Position numbers and translations under genes: made by a program. This document shows positions 9,088 through 19,361 of a stretch of DNA of 64,000 bases, piece by piece. Source of the stretch: CAVXSP01 sp963724645. GTDB taxonomy: Bacteria; Acidobacteriota; Vicinamibacteria; Vicinamibacterales; SCN-69-37. Under the pieces are notes generated by a model. It searched no databases. It worked only from the letters and a program-made list of their open reading frames with translations, and was not told the origin of the DNA. The stretch covers positions 1,054,001-1,118,000 of the forward strand of contig CAVRVJ010000003.1 of NCBI GenBank assembly GCA_963724645.1, read 5' to 3'. Positions within the stretch are counted from its first letter, which is position 1; each line of letters begins with the position of its first letter.

Positions 9088-10056
9088 ATGAATCGCCGAT
9101 CGTTTCTCCAGCACAGTGGCCGCGCGCTCGCGGCGGCACCCATTTTCTCGCTCGCCTCCGGGCTGCTGCACGGCACGGGAGCTGAGGCCGCGATCCAGGG
9201 CATCCCGCCGGCCGTGCTCAAGCGGATCGGCATCACGACTGTCTGTTTCCGGGAGCGATTCCTGGCGACGCGCTCGCGCGGCGCGGTCGCGCCTCCCGGC
9301 GGCGATCTCACGCTGCTGACTGCGCCCAAGTTCATCGCCGACAACCTCGGCCTCCACAATGTGGAAATCTGGAACGCGCAGTTCGCGGACACGTCGCTCG
9401 ACTATTGCAAGCAGGTCAAGGCGGCGGCGGCAGCCGCCGGCTCGCAGATCGTCAACGTCCAGCTCGATCTCGGACCGGATGACAACCTGTCCGATCCCGA
9501 TCCGGCCAAGCGCGCGGCATCTCTCCAGAAGATCAAGGAATGGATCGACCGCGCCGAGGCCTGCGGGGCGCCGAGCATGCGCGCCAACACGGGCGGCGGC
9601 ACGGAGGCCAACTGGGATCCCGCCCGGACCGCCGACGGCTTCCGGCAGCTCGCCGAATATGGCAAACCCAAGGGTGTGATGATCCTGATCGAGAATCACA
9701 TCGGCTACAGCGCCAACATCGACAAGGTCGTCCAGATCATGAAGGCCGTGAACAATCCCAATTGCGGCGTCATCTGCGACTGGGGGAACACGCCAGCCAA
9801 TGGATCGCCGGCCGACAAGCTCGCAGCGCTCGGCAAGCTCTTCCCGTACCTGAAGTTCGTCTCCGCCAAGGAGCTTGACTTCGACGATCAGAACCACCAC
9901 ACCAGCTACGACATCGTGCCGATCATCAAAGCCACGGAAGCGTCGGGCTACCGCGGGATTTACTCCATCGAGTTCTACAGCAACAAGCCGCCGCACGACG
10001 TGGTCGCCGCGGCAAGCGACATGGTCAAGACGCTCGCGGCGAACATCAAGGCGTGA
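9088..10056 (+). CDS. Exported sugar-phosphate isomerase/epimerase-like TIM-barrel protein
   Basis: 322 residues from the ATG chosen by its ribosome binding site. The N-terminus NRRSFLQHSGRALAAA is a twin-arginine-type signal (RRSFL) followed by a hydrophobic stretch, so export is likely. The mature part is an AP-endonuclease-2-type TIM barrel, with segments such as HNVEIWNAQF, NVQLDLGP, LIENHIGYS, GVICDWGNT and GIYSIEF that carry the acidic and His metal-ligand positions of this superfamily. Unlike its three paralogues in this window it has no Gly/Ala/Pro-rich insert and no frameshift. It may act on a sugar or sugar acid outside the cytoplasm; the reaction is unknown. Confidence 0.85.
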   Translation: MNRRSFLQHSGRALAAAPIFSLASGLLHGTGAEAAIQGIPPAVLKRIGITTVCFRERFLATRSRGAVAPPGGDLTLLTAPKFIADNLGLHNVEIWNAQFADTSLDYCKQVKAAAAAAGSQIVNVQLDLGPDDNLSDPDPAKRAASLQKIKEWIDRAEACGAPSMRANTGGGTEANWDPARTADGFRQLAEYGKPKGVMILIENHIGYSANIDKVVQIMKAVNNPNCGVICDWGNTPANGSPADKLAALGKLFPYLKFVSAKELDFDDQNHHTSYDIVPIIKATEASGYRGIYSIEFYSNKPPHDVVAAASDMVKTLAANIKA

Positions 10057-10078
10057 TCAGGCGACGGCCGGGGTCGAC

Positions 10079-10098
10079 TGGCCGGGTGCGCCCGGCCA
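10079..10098 (+). terminator. GC-rich hairpin after the isomerase-like gene
   Basis: A perfect inverted repeat TGGCCGGG / CCCGGCCA with a four-base loop lies 22 bases after the stop codon. There is no T-run behind it, so it is at best a weak or factor-assisted terminator. Confidence 0.35.
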
Positions 10099-10237
10099 AT
10101 CGGCTCCCGGCGCGCTCGCGGCAGTAAACGAACCCAGGCCCGGCGGCGTCATATCGACGCTAAGTCCTTACAGGGCTTTTTCTTGAATCCCGGCCATGGT
10201 GCCGGGCGGCGGTTTCGGGTAATGGGGGCAAGAACCA

Positions 10238-12725
10238 ATGGCATCTTCTGACCAGTCTTTTCAACCTTCTCGCCGGGCGCGTCGCTCGCCGGGCGCACGG
10301 CTCCTCTTCTCCGTCATCGCCACCGGGCTCGTGGCGGTCGTCGGCGTGTGCGTCGCGTTCGCAGCGCGCAGCGACAAATGGTGGTGGGACAACCTCGGCG
10401 GTCCCGACAGTTCGAATTTCATGAACCTGGATCAGATCAACAAGGCCAACGTCAGCCAGCTCGAGGTCGCCTGGTCCTATCCGTACGCGTCGGCCGGGTT
10501 CAACCCGATCGTCGTCGATGACGTGATGTACACGATGGGCCGCGGAAACGCCCTCGTGGCGCTTGACGCCAGCACAGGGAAGGAAATCTGGATCCACGAA
10601 GACATGGGCGGGATGGTCGGGCGCGGGATCAATTACTGGGAGAGCGAAGACGGCAAAGACAAGCGGCTCATCACGTCGATCGACAGTTACCTGCAGGAGA
10701 TTGACGCAAAGACCGGCAAGTCGATTCTGACCTTCGGCATCGACGGCACGGTCAACCTACGCGACGGCCTCCTGCGAGCTGAGGGGACGGCCCTCCGAGT
10801 GCAGTCGGGAAGCCCCGGCAAGGTCTGGAAGAACGAAATCATCCTCGGATCGGCGCCTGGAGAGGCGTACGTGCTGCCGCCAGGCGACATCCGTGCTTAC
10901 GACGTCCTCACCGGCAAGAAACTCTGGCAGTTCCACACGGTGCCCTGGCCGGGCGAGTACGGCTACGACACGCGGCCCAAGGAGAACTGGAAATACGCCG
11001 GCGGCACGAACAACTGGGGGTCGCTGAGCGTCGATGATGCCCGGGGGATTGTCTATATCCCAACCGGCTCATCGAACTACGACTTCTACGGCGCCGACCG
11101 TGTCGGGCAGGACCTGTTCGCCAACTGCCTCCTGGCCCTCGACGCGCGGACGGGCAAGCGCTTGTGGCATTTCCAGACGGTCCACCATGACATGTGGGAC
11201 CTCGACAACGTCTCGGCGCCGCTGCTGGTCACCGTCATGCACAACGGCCAGAAAGTCGACGCCGTGGCGCACGCAGGGAAGACCGGATTCTTGTACGTCT
11301 TCAATCGCGTGACGGGCGAGCCACTCTGGCCGATCGAAGAGCGTCCCGTGATGCAGACCGATGTCCCCGGCGAGCAGTCGTGGCCGACGCAGCCGTTCCC
11401 GACCAAACCGCCGCCATTCGCCCGGCAGTCGTTCACCGTCGACGATGTAAATCCGTGGCTCGCGCCGTCGCCCGAGGCGTACCAGGCCATGAAGGAGCGC
11501 GTGGCGAAGATGAAGAACGGCACGGGGCCGCAAGGCGGCATCTTCGTGCCGGCGGGCATCGGATTCGACACGATCTCGATGCCCGGCAATCAGGGCGGAT
11601 CGAATTGGGGCACGACGGCCGCCGATCCGCAGAAGGGCATGGTGTTCGTGGTCGGGGTCAACCAGGTGGCGTTCCTCCAGCTCTACGACGTCACGAAGCG
11701 CGGCGCGGGCGCCGGCCGCTTTGGCGCGGGCGGTGGGCCGCTCAATCCGAATCTGCAGCAGGGACTGGCCGCGTTTCAGAACAACTGCCAGGTCTGCCAC
11801 GGCGCGGACTTGCTCGGTGTCGTGCCCGGTACCCGTCGCTCGTCGGCGTCACGGATCGCATGGGTGAAGACGCGATCAAGGCGATCGTCACCGGCGGCAG
11901 GGGCCAGATGCGTCCCGTCTCGAGCATCACCGAAGTCGAGCTGAACGCTGTGATCGGGTATCTCGGCACGTTCGGTGCGGCGGGTCGCAGAGGTGGTGGC
12001 GGTCGAGGTCGTGGTGGGCCCGTCGGTACGTTCCCCCTGGCCCCGTCGTCGCCACCGGCGGCGCTCCGCACCCTCCGCTGCCGACACGCGGCCCCGGCCC
12101 GGTGTATCCGGGCAACGGCGGGAACGCAGGCAACAACGTGTATCCAGGGGACGTGACCGACGTGCCGCCGGTGCGCTACATGAGCGACTACGGGGTCATG
12201 GCGTCATGGACGAAACCGCCGTACACGACGCTGACGGCGTACGATCTCAACACCGGGGAGATCAAGTGGCAGGTCGGCAACGGCGATGACCTGCGCACCA
12301 TGGCCGCCGGCGGGCCCGCGGGCACGGGCGGACTTGCCGCGCGCAACGGCGTCATCGTCACGAAATCAGGCCTGGTTTTCCTCGCCGGAAACGACAACAA
12401 AGTCCGTGCCTACGACGAAGATACGGGCAAGGTGCTCTGGACGGGCACGTTCGCCGGGAACACGAGCGGCGTGCCGGTCATGTACGAATCGAAGGGACGT
12501 CAGTTCTTCGTCCTGTCGGCGCCGATCGGTGGCGGGCGCCGCGGCGGCGGCGGTCCACCGCCGGCGGCGAATCCTGCCGATGTGAACGCCGCGGCCGCCG
12601 CGGCCAACGCGGCGGCGGGTCCGGCCGGGGCGGGTCGCGCCGGCGGCCGGGGTGTGCTCGCGCCCCCAATCGATCCGAATGCGCCGGTCGGAGCGATCGC
12701 GTTCGCGCTGCCGGTTAAGAAGTGA
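10238..12725 (+). CDS. PQQ-dependent quinoprotein dehydrogenase with internal c-type haem site (two frameshifts)
   Basis: About 828 residues after joining three frames at roughly 11825 and 12030, each by a one-base loss. An N-terminal membrane segment is followed by eight-bladed PQQ propeller repeats (for example VVDDVMYTMGRGNALVALDA, NNWGSLSVDDARGIVYIPTG, LLALDARTGKRLWHFQ). A CQVCHG haem-c motif at residues 517-521 is inserted before the last blades. Propeller sequence resumes after it (TAYDLNTGEIKWQVGNG). A Gly/Arg-rich linker and an Ala/Gly-rich stretch near the end are low complexity. It would oxidise an alcohol, sugar or aldose in the periplasm and pass electrons to its own haem and then the respiratory chain. 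No pqq biosynthesis genes are in the window. Confidence 0.88.
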
Positions 12726-12814
12726 TCGAGTTCCGCTCGCGAGCGCACGCGAGCGAGACCGCGGGCGCGGCGCGGGGATCGTGGGGTCCCAAAGCAGTAG
12801 AATCAGGCGCGTGA

Positions 12815-12891
12815 AAAGGGGACGGGTCTCAACCTGTGGAAAACTCGTGCGATTCAGCGAGTCTTCCACAGGCTCGAGACCCGTCCCCTTT
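12815..12891. repeat. Long hairpin repeat, GGGACGGGTCTC family (copy 1)
   Basis: Near-perfect inverted arms of about 33 bases. One begins AAAGGGGACGGGTCTC and the other ends GAGACCCGTCCCCTTT, with matching CTGTGGAA and TTCCACAG inner parts and a short loop. It lies between the two quinoprotein genes, ending just before the second one's ribosome binding site. A shorter relative is at 53557-53606. It may act as a terminator-like or REP-type element. Confidence 0.75.
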
Positions 12892-12893
12892 AT

Positions 12894-12898
12894 GGAGG
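12894..12898 (+). promoter_or_regulatory. Ribosome binding site (GGAGG) for the second quinoprotein gene
   Basis: GGAGG ends seven bases before a GTG at 12906. This supports the GTG start and the signal-peptide N-terminus that follows it. Confidence 0.65.
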
Positions 12899-12905
12899 AC
12901 CCCCG

Positions 12906-15028
12906 GTGAGACACGCAAAGAGCCGAGCCATGACGGTCACACTCGCCGGAGGAGCGGTCATGCTGCTACTCGGCAGCGGGCTTTTCGCACGGCAGGCTGC
13001 GCAAGGCCGGCCGGCTGCGGCGGCCCCCGTCAAGCCTCATACGACCTGGAAGGACTACGGCGGCGGCCCCGATTCGTCTCAGTACTCCGCCCTGACGCAA
13101 ATCAACAAGTCGAACGTCGCCACGCTGCAGGTCGCGTGGAAGTATCCGATCGACTCGACCGCGCTCTTCAATCCGATCGTCGTGGACGGCACGATGTACG
13201 TGAAGGCGAAGGGCGGCGTCGTCGGCGATCGATGCCGCCAACGGGCAAGGAACTGTGGGTCCATCAGGCGGGCAGCATCACGAACCGCGGCATGAACTAC
13301 TGGGAGAGCAAGGACCGGACGGAGCGCCGGCTGCTGTTCTCGAGCGCGCAGTTCCTGCAGTGCATCGATGCGATGACCGGCGAGCCGATCTCGTCGTTCG
13401 GCGACAACGGACGGCGTCGATCTGCGCGTCGGCCTCGATCGCGATCCGACGAAGATCAACGCGCAGTCGAACACGCCGGGCACGTCTTCGAGGACCTGAT
13501 CATCCTCGGGTCGGCGACCAACCAGGCCTACAACTCGGCGCCAGGCGACATTCGCGCCTTCAACGTGCGCACCGGCAAGCTGGCCTGGACGTTCCACACG
13601 GTGCCGCGGCCCGGCGAGTTCGGCTACGACACCTGGCCGCCCGACGCATGGAAGACGGTCGGCGGCGCCAACAACTGGGGCGAGATGTCGATTGACGCGC
13701 CGCGCGGCATCGTCTACGTGCCGACGGGCAGTCCCAAGTTCAACTTCTACGGCGCCAATCGCGATCGGCCAGAACCTGTTCGGCGACTGCATCATTGCGC
13801 TCGACGCACGCACGGGCAAGCGGCTCTGGCACTTCCAGATGGTGCATCACGACGTCTGGGACTACGACAACACGACGGCGCCGAAGCTCCTGACGATCCG
13901 CCACAACGGACAGAACGTGGACGTCGTCGCCCAGCCTGGCAAGACGGGCTGGCTGTACGTGTTCAACCGCGTCACCGGCGAGCCGATCTGGCCCATCGAA
14001 GAGCGCCCCGTGCCGCAGACGACGCCGGTTCGGCCGGCGAGAAGGCGTGGCCGACGCAGCCGTTCCCGACCGCGCCGCCGCCGTTCGCGCGGCAGTCGTT
14101 CACGGAGAAGGACCTCAGCCCGTACATCGACGACCCGGCCGAGAAGGCGCAGCTTTCTCGAAGACATCCGCAGCGCGCGCAACGAAGGGATGTTCACGCC
14201 GCTGAGCACCGAGCGTTACACGATGCAGATGCCCGGCAACAACGGCGGATCGAACTTCGGCAGCGCCGCCGTCGATCCCGAGCACGCGATGGTCTTCGTC
14301 GTCTCGAAGGACTGGCCGTCGCTGCTCAAGCTGTCCGCTGCCGGCGAACGCGGTGCCGCAGTACGACGGGTCGATGCCGTACACGAGCGGTCTCGGGTTC
14401 ATGGTCACGACGCAGGGCATGAACGCCATCGCGCCGCCGTGGACGTCGCTGACCGCGTTCGATTTGAACGCGGGCACGATCAAATGGAAGATTCCGCTCG
14501 GTGAGATTCCGGAACTCGCCGCGAAAGGGATCACGGACACCGGCTCGCAGTTCCCGAAGGTGGGCCCGGTCGTCACGGCGACCGGGCTGATCTTCGTCGG
14601 GACGCGCGACAGGAAGATTCGCGCGATCGACGCCGACACCGGCAAGCTGCTCTGGACGTTCGAGACCGAAGCGGGCATTGAAGGGCATGCCGGCGATCTA
14701 CGAGATCAACGGCAAGGAGTATCTCGTCTACTGCGCGGCCGCAAATCCTTCGACGCGCACGCATGCGCCGTTCTACAGCGCCACGCCAGGGCAGGCGAAC
14801 CGCGGCGGCGGTGACGCGGGCGATGCCGAGGCCGGCGCGGCGGCGGCCGGCGGACGAGGCGCGGGCCGGGCGGCCGTCGACGCCGAAGGCGGAGCCGCAC
14901 CAGCGCCCGCCGCGGGCGCCCGCGGGGGCGGCCGGGCCGCCGGTGGACGCGGCGGTCGTGCGGGCGGCGGCGGCACCCCCGGTGCGGCGTACATCGCGTT
15001 TGCGTTGCCAGGTGCGGTGGGACGATAA
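12906..15028 (+). CDS. PQQ-binding propeller dehydrogenase, haem-less paralogue (about eight frameshifts)
   Basis: The product is about 700 residues once the frames are joined near 13230, 13415, 13485, 13767, 14030, 14150, 14345 and 14685. A signal peptide (VTLAGGAVMLLLGSGLFA) is followed by TWKDYGGGPDSSQYSALTQI and propeller repeats closely parallel to the gene upstream, for example NNWGEMSIDAPRGIVYVPTG and IALDARTGKRLWHFQMVHHD. It lacks the CxxCH haem site of the first copy and goes straight into the final blades. A Gly/Ala/Arg-rich stretch of some 70 residues precedes the C-terminal YIAFALP. Two of the frameshifts are an extra G before a CGATC or GATCG word. The product is presumably a periplasmic dehydrogenase that needs a separate cytochrome. 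Confidence 0.82.
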
Positions 15029-15043
15029 TCGCCCAACAAATTC

Positions 15044-15131
15044 AGGCACTGGCGCCACTGGGCATCAGGCACTGGTTGAGAGTGGCCTCAGCGCGGTCTT
15101 GCTAGTGCCGAGTGCCTGGCGCCGAGTGCCT
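15044..15131. repeat. Palindromic intergenic element, AGTGCC/GGCACT family (copy 1)
   Basis: Two arms of about 30 bases, near 15044-15075 and 15101-15131, are complementary and rich in GGCACT and AGTGCC words. They fill almost the whole gap between the second quinoprotein gene and the next isomerase-like gene. A related 90-base element lies inside the helicase gene at 36501-36590. Confidence 0.65.
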
Positions 15132-15148
15132 TCTTGAAGGAGCTGTTC

Positions 15149-16193
15149 ATGGAGCGGCGGGACTTTCTCATTGGAGTTGCTGCGGCAACGGGCATCGCCA
15201 TGACGGCGCGACGCACAGGCGCGCAGGCGCCGAAGGCCGACCCCGCCAAGCTCGCCCGCATTGCCATCATGTCGCTCAGTTTCCAGCCGATCCTGAAAAA
15301 CGCGAACATGGAATACGCGGGGGTCAATCCCGGCGCGAACCTGCCCGCGGACCAGCCGCAGATGCCGCGCACGCTGGATCTGATGGACATCGGGCAGGTC
15401 TTCGCGGACAAGTGGGGCGTCCACAACGTCGAGATGCAGCACACGCACTTTCCCTCCACCGAGGACGCGTGGTTGAAGGACTTCAAGGCGCGGCTCGCGA
15501 AGACGAAGTCGCGGGTGAGCAACATCAACCTGGAATTCGGGGCGGCGATGACGATCTCGGCGCCGACGTGGGGCGGGCGGCTGCAGGCGATCGACCTCAC
15601 CAAGCAATGGGTCGATCACGCGGTCGTCCTCGGGTGCCCGACCGTCATGGTGAACCAGGGGACCCTCAACGAGGACACGAAGGCCGTCGCCATCGAGTCG
15701 TTGAAACGAATGGCCGACTACGCGAAGACGAAGGGCGTCAAGATCACGATGGAAAACCGCGGCAGCTTCATCACGCCGACGCCTCCGGACGCGGGCGGGG
15801 TCCGCGGCCGCGGAGCCGCGCCAGCCGCTCCAGCCCCTGCGCCGGCACCGGCACCATCCGGGCCGCCGGCCTACCCCCTCCTGGTCGAGATCTTCAAAGC
15901 GTCAGGCGCCTACGCCAACTGCGATATGGGCAATTTTCCGGATCAGGACATGCAGCTGGCCGGCGATCAGAGCCATGCTCCCGCTGACCGGCGGGAATTC
16001 GCACGTCAAGATGAACCACGAGCGGTACGATCTGGCCAAGGCGCTTCAGCTGGCGAAGCAGCTCGGCTATACGGGTCTCATCTCAATCGAGGCGAACGCC
16101 AACCTGACCAACAATCCGAATTCGCCGGACATGGGGAAGGATCCGTACGCGAACGTGCAGAAGATTTTCGACGTCGTGATGGCGAATATCTGA
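15149..16193 (+). CDS. Exported sugar-phosphate isomerase/epimerase-like protein, paralogue 2 (one frameshift)
   Basis: About 348 residues. The ATG at 15149 is preceded by an AAGGAG site. The signal ERRDFLIGVAAATGIAMTA carries a twin-arginine motif. TIM-barrel segments follow: WGVHNVEMQHTHF, NINLEFG, HAVVLGCPTVMVNQG, KITMENRG, and GLISIEANAN near the end. An extra G at about 15962 (in GGCCGGCGATC) shifts the frame; the last 75 residues, from AMLPLTGGNSHVKMNHERYD, read in the other frame. An Ala/Pro-rich insert of some 25 residues interrupts the barrel at about residue 215. Its neighbours are the quinoprotein genes and paralogue 3, so the cluster probably works on one class of sugar or sugar alcohol. 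Confidence 0.82.
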
Positions 16194-16230
16194 GCAGAAC
16201 AGCCGCGCAACGCGAGTGGGGACTCACACG

Positions 16231-16390
16231 CAAGTAATAGAAGACCGGCCGAGGAGAGCGAGTCTTCGAGCGCCGCAGGCCGGACGCGTGGGGGTGGGGC
16301 CCCACGCGCAAGCAATAGAAGACCGGCCGAGGAGAGCGAGTCTTCGAGCGCCGCAGGCCGGGCGCGTGGGGGTGGGGCCCCACGCGCAAG
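16231..16390. repeat. Tandem direct repeat of 78 bp (two copies plus partial)
   Basis: Copies at 16231-16308 and 16309-16386 are almost identical, with only a few substitutions; a third copy starts at 16387 and stops. Each unit holds AAGACCGGCCGAGGAGAGCG, the word CGAGCGCCGCAGGCCGG and a GGGGGTGGGGCCCCACGCG core. The same core occurs singly at about 59196-59250 (reverse orientation) and in a shorter form at 60548-60576. There are no unique spacers, so it is not a CRISPR array. Confidence 0.9.
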
Positions 16391-16416
16391 TAAGTGAAGT
16401 AAGCAATGAGGACGCC

Positions 16417-17495
16417 ATGAACAGACGAGATTTCATGATCACCACCGCCGGCGTGGCCGCCTTTGCCGGTCTGGGCCGCGAGCTGTTTGCCCAGGGTCGG
16501 GGTCAGCTCGGTGGGTTGCTGCCGCCCACGGACTGGAGCGCCGATCCCGGCAAGCCGGCGAACGCGCCGGCCGCCAAGCTGGCGCGCATCTCGATCATGA
16601 CGCTGAACTTCAACCCGATCCTGAAGCTGCCGGTGAACCCGCCCAATCCGAACGCGGCGCCAAATCCCAACGCGCCCGCGAATGCGGCGCCGCCGCCGGC
16701 GAAGACACTCGAACCTGAAAAAGTCTCGGAATACCTGGCCGACGTCTACGGAGTCCACAACGTCGAGTATCCAGCACTCGCACATCATCTCAACCGAGCC
16801 TTCGTACCTGAAGGAACTGCGTGCTGCGATTGAAAAGACAAAGTCGCGCATGCAGCAGATCAATCTCGAGATCGGTCCCATGTTTGTCTCGGCGGCCGAT
16901 CCGATTCTGCGCATTCAGTGCATCGACCTGACCAAGCGTTGGGTCGATCACGCCGTGATGCTGAATTGCCCGAAGGTGATGGTGAACCAGGGCCAGCCGT
17001 CGCAGGAGAACAAAGAGGTCATGATCGCCGCCCTGAAAACCGTCGGCGACTACGCGAAATCGAAGGGCGTGAAGATCTCGATGGAAACGCGCGGCGGCGG
17101 AGGCGGCAATCGCGCACGCGGTGCCGCGGCTGGCGCGGCCGGGACCCGGCGGGGCGCCGGCAGCACCTGCGGCTCCGCCAGCGGCACCTCCAGCGCCGGC
17201 GGGCCCACCGGCCTGGGTGCTGCTGAAGGAAGTCATCGAGAAGTCGGGCACCTACTCGAACGTGCGACGTCGGCGGCGTGGGCGCAGCGAATCAGGAAGC
17301 GCTGCACGAGGCGATCAAGGCGCTGTTGCCGACCAATTCGGGCCAGACGCCACATGAAGGTCAGCGCGAACTGGGATTTCCCGACGTTCGTCCAGCTACT
17401 ACGAGAGCATCGGGTACAAGGGCCTGTACACCATCGAAGTCACCGGACCGCAGCCGATGCGGAAGGTGTACGACTGGATTCTGGAGAATATTTAA
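16417..17495 (+). CDS. Exported sugar-phosphate isomerase/epimerase-like protein, paralogue 3 (about five frameshifts)
   Basis: About 358 residues when the frames are joined near 16770, 17140, 17265, 17340 and 17398. The twin-arginine signal NRRDFMITTAGVAAFAGLG starts at the ATG at 16417, behind a GAGGA site. The segments YGVHNVEYQHSH, QQINLEIGPMF, HAVMLNCPKVMVNQGQ, KISMETRG and, at the end, GYKGLYTIEVTG match paralogue 2 one for one. Two Pro/Asn/Ala-rich stretches, one after the signal and one in mid-barrel, are low complexity. The many indels make the exact sequence unreliable, but the reading is continuous in meaning. It probably forms a unit with the gene upstream. Confidence 0.78.
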
Positions 17496-17499
17496 TATT

Positions 17500-17612
17500 G
17501 GCCGGGGGACGTTTGTCCCCGGACCCGTTACGCCGTCGCTTGCGGGGCCCCTACGCCCCGCGCCGCTCCGGCGGCTCTCTCGCCTTCGCTCGTTCGCGCT
17601 GACACGCGCGAA
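17500..17612. repeat. GC-rich intergenic repeat, GGGGCCCC family
   Basis: The gap between the third isomerase-like gene and the DinB gene holds CCGGGGGACG, a CGGGGCCCC core and CGCTCCGGCGG, CGCTCGTTCGCG words, with partial self-complementarity. It belongs with the similar stretches at 6716-6829, 16231-16390, 27826-27905 and 59196-59250. Confidence 0.5.
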
Positions 17613-17623
17613 CACAGGGGGAG

Positions 17624-18172
17624 ATGCGAACGAGGTATGGCGTGACTCAGAGCGACCTCTTCGTGATTGGCGAGATCCCTGGCTTTACCCCGCAGATCGC
17701 CCGCCTTGTATCGATGATGAACTACACGCGATCGACAACCCTCCAAGCAGTAGCAGGCTTGGGAGTAGACGAGCTCGACTATCTGCATGACGCGCAAAGC
17801 AACTCCATCGGCACGCTCCTCTCGCACATCGCTGCAGCTGAAGTAGGCTATCAAGCCGCGACGTTCGATGCCCGTGAGCTGAGCACGGAGGAGAGGCAGC
17901 AATGGGGGGCCGCTCTCGATCTCGGCGAGAGGGCCAGAGCGGAGATCAGAGGATACGAGCTCGATCATTACTTGGGCAGGCTGGAGAAGGTGCGAGCGCG
18001 GACCCTTACCGAACTTGGCCGGCGCGATGACCAGTGGCTCGACGAGCAGACGTCCTTTGGAACCGGGCAGCGGGTGAACAATTACTTCAAGTGGTTTCAT
18101 GTCATTGGCCATGAAATCAACCATAGAGGGCAGATTCGGTGGTTGCGGAGCCGGGCGATGAAGAGACCCTGA
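17624..18172 (+). CDS. DinB/DUF664 family protein
   Basis: 182 residues. It is a predicted four-helix bundle with the metal-site His in LLSHIAAAEVGY (about residue 66) and the pair in HVIGHEINHRGQIRW near the C-terminus, the pattern of DinB and DUF664 proteins. Many bind a divalent metal, and some are thiol-dependent transferases. The reaction here is unknown. Its last 34 bases overlap the next gene. Confidence 0.85.
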   Translation: MRTRYGVTQSDLFVIGEIPGFTPQIARLVSMMNYTRSTTLQAVAGLGVDELDYLHDAQSNSIGTLLSHIAAAEVGYQAATFDARELSTEERQQWGAALDLGERARAEIRGYELDHYLGRLEKVRARTLTELGRRDDQWLDEQTSFGTGQRVNNYFKWFHVIGHEINHRGQIRWLRSRAMKRP

Positions 18173-19302
18173 GCACGTCGTCGAACAACCTTCGTTGTTC
18201 GGTGCGGCCTGCGTGGAGCCGTGACTTGCGAGTCGCGTGGGCGTCGCTCTGCGCGGCGCTGTGTCTGACGCTCCCGATTGGCGGCACGGCGCAAGGCACG
18301 CGGCCGCGGCCAGCGGCTCCGCTCGAGGCGATTCCCGCGATCCTCGACGCGTTTCGGTCGTACCGCGTCGTGTCGTTTCCCGGAGGCCACCCCGCCGCCA
18401 ACGAGAGCCAGGCGCTGCTCCGGGCGCTCGTCAAGGACCCGCGCTTCGCGGCCACGGTCAATGACATCGTCGTGGAGTTCGGGAGCTCGCGGTATCAGGA
18501 CGTGATGGACCGTTACATCCGCGGCGAGGACGTGCCGCAGTCGGCGGTCCAGCGGGCGTGGCTTGATGCGGTGCAGGGCGGCACCGCTCTGGATAACGAC
18601 AACACTCCCCTGTTCTTCGCCGCCGTGCGCGAGGCGAATGCCGCCGTGCCGGCCGAGCGGCGCATCCGTGTTCTGCTCGGCGATCCGCCGATCGACTGGG
18701 ACAACATCCGCAGCAAGGCCGATTACCGGAAGTGGGAGATCCAGCGCGACAGCTATCCCGCGGACCTCGTCCGCCGCGAAGTACTGGCGCACAATCGGCG
18801 CGCGTTGATCGTCTGGGCCAACGGTCACCTCATGCACAAGGAGATCCTGACCAACTACGACATGACGAGCTGGCAGTCGCAGACGATCGTGAATCTGATC
18901 GAGGCCCCGGGCGGCGCGCCGGTCTTCGCCATGCGGGCTGAAGGATCGCTGACCGAGTGGCAGCCGGACACGGCGGCCTGGAAGCCAATGACCGTTACGC
19001 TGGTCCGAGGCACGGTCCTCGGCGCCGCGGACTTCAGCGAATTCGAGAATCCGGGTCAGCGCTACAGCATTCGCGGCGAAGACGACTTTGTCCCGATTCC
19101 GCGCGACCAGTGGGTGAAACGCCCTCTCGAGGACATCGTGGATGGAATTCTCTACGTCGGCCCGGCGTCGGGCCGCACGTCGGCCGCGATCTCGCGGACA
19201 CTGTGCGCCGACCCCGGCTATATCAAGATGCGGCTCGATCGAATCGCCCTGCTCGGCATCGCGGAAGCGGACAAGGTCAAGCGCGATTGCAGCGTGAAGT
19301 AG
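18139..19302 (+). CDS. Conserved exported hypothetical protein
   Basis: 387 residues from the ATG at 18139, or 366 from the GTG at 18202. The second start would give a cleaner signal peptide (a hydrophobic stretch ASLCAALCLTLPIGG) and avoid most of the overlap with the DinB gene. Conserved-looking blocks are VVSFPGGHPAANESQALLRA, DIVVEFGSSRYQDVMDRYI, RIRVLLGDPPIDWD, and ALIVWANGHLMHKE. The Gly-His and Glu positions recall EreA/ChaN-like folds in a general way, but I do not recognise a function. No neighbour points to a role. Confidence 0.7.
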   Translation: MVAEPGDEETLSTSSNNLRCSVRPAWSRDLRVAWASLCAALCLTLPIGGTAQGTRPRPAAPLEAIPAILDAFRSYRVVSFPGGHPAANESQALLRALVKDPRFAATVNDIVVEFGSSRYQDVMDRYIRGEDVPQSAVQRAWLDAVQGGTALDNDNTPLFFAAVREANAAVPAERRIRVLLGDPPIDWDNIRSKADYRKWEIQRDSYPADLVRREVLAHNRRALIVWANGHLMHKEILTNYDMTSWQSQTIVNLIEAPGGAPVFAMRAEGSLTEWQPDTAAWKPMTVTLVRGTVLGAADFSEFENPGQRYSIRGEDDFVPIPRDQWVKRPLEDIVDGILYVGPASGRTSAAISRTLCADPGYIKMRLDRIALLGIAEADKVKRDCSVK

Positions 19303-19303
19303 C

Positions 19304-19347
19304 CCGGGATTCAGCAGGGTTGCCCACTACGGGAAAGTGAGAACGGC
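19304..19347. repeat. Half copy of the 82-bp TCACTT...AAGTGA element
   Basis: GGGATTCAGCAGGGTTGCCC, then CACTACGGGAAAGTGA, matches the right half of the complete copy at 23788-23869 with few changes. It starts immediately after the preceding stop codon. Confidence 0.75.
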
Positions 19348-19361
19348 TCCAGGCCACACGC

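Noticed and set aside
16231..16390. CRISPR array
   Set aside because: Only two and a part near-identical units with no differing spacers, and no cas gene nearby.
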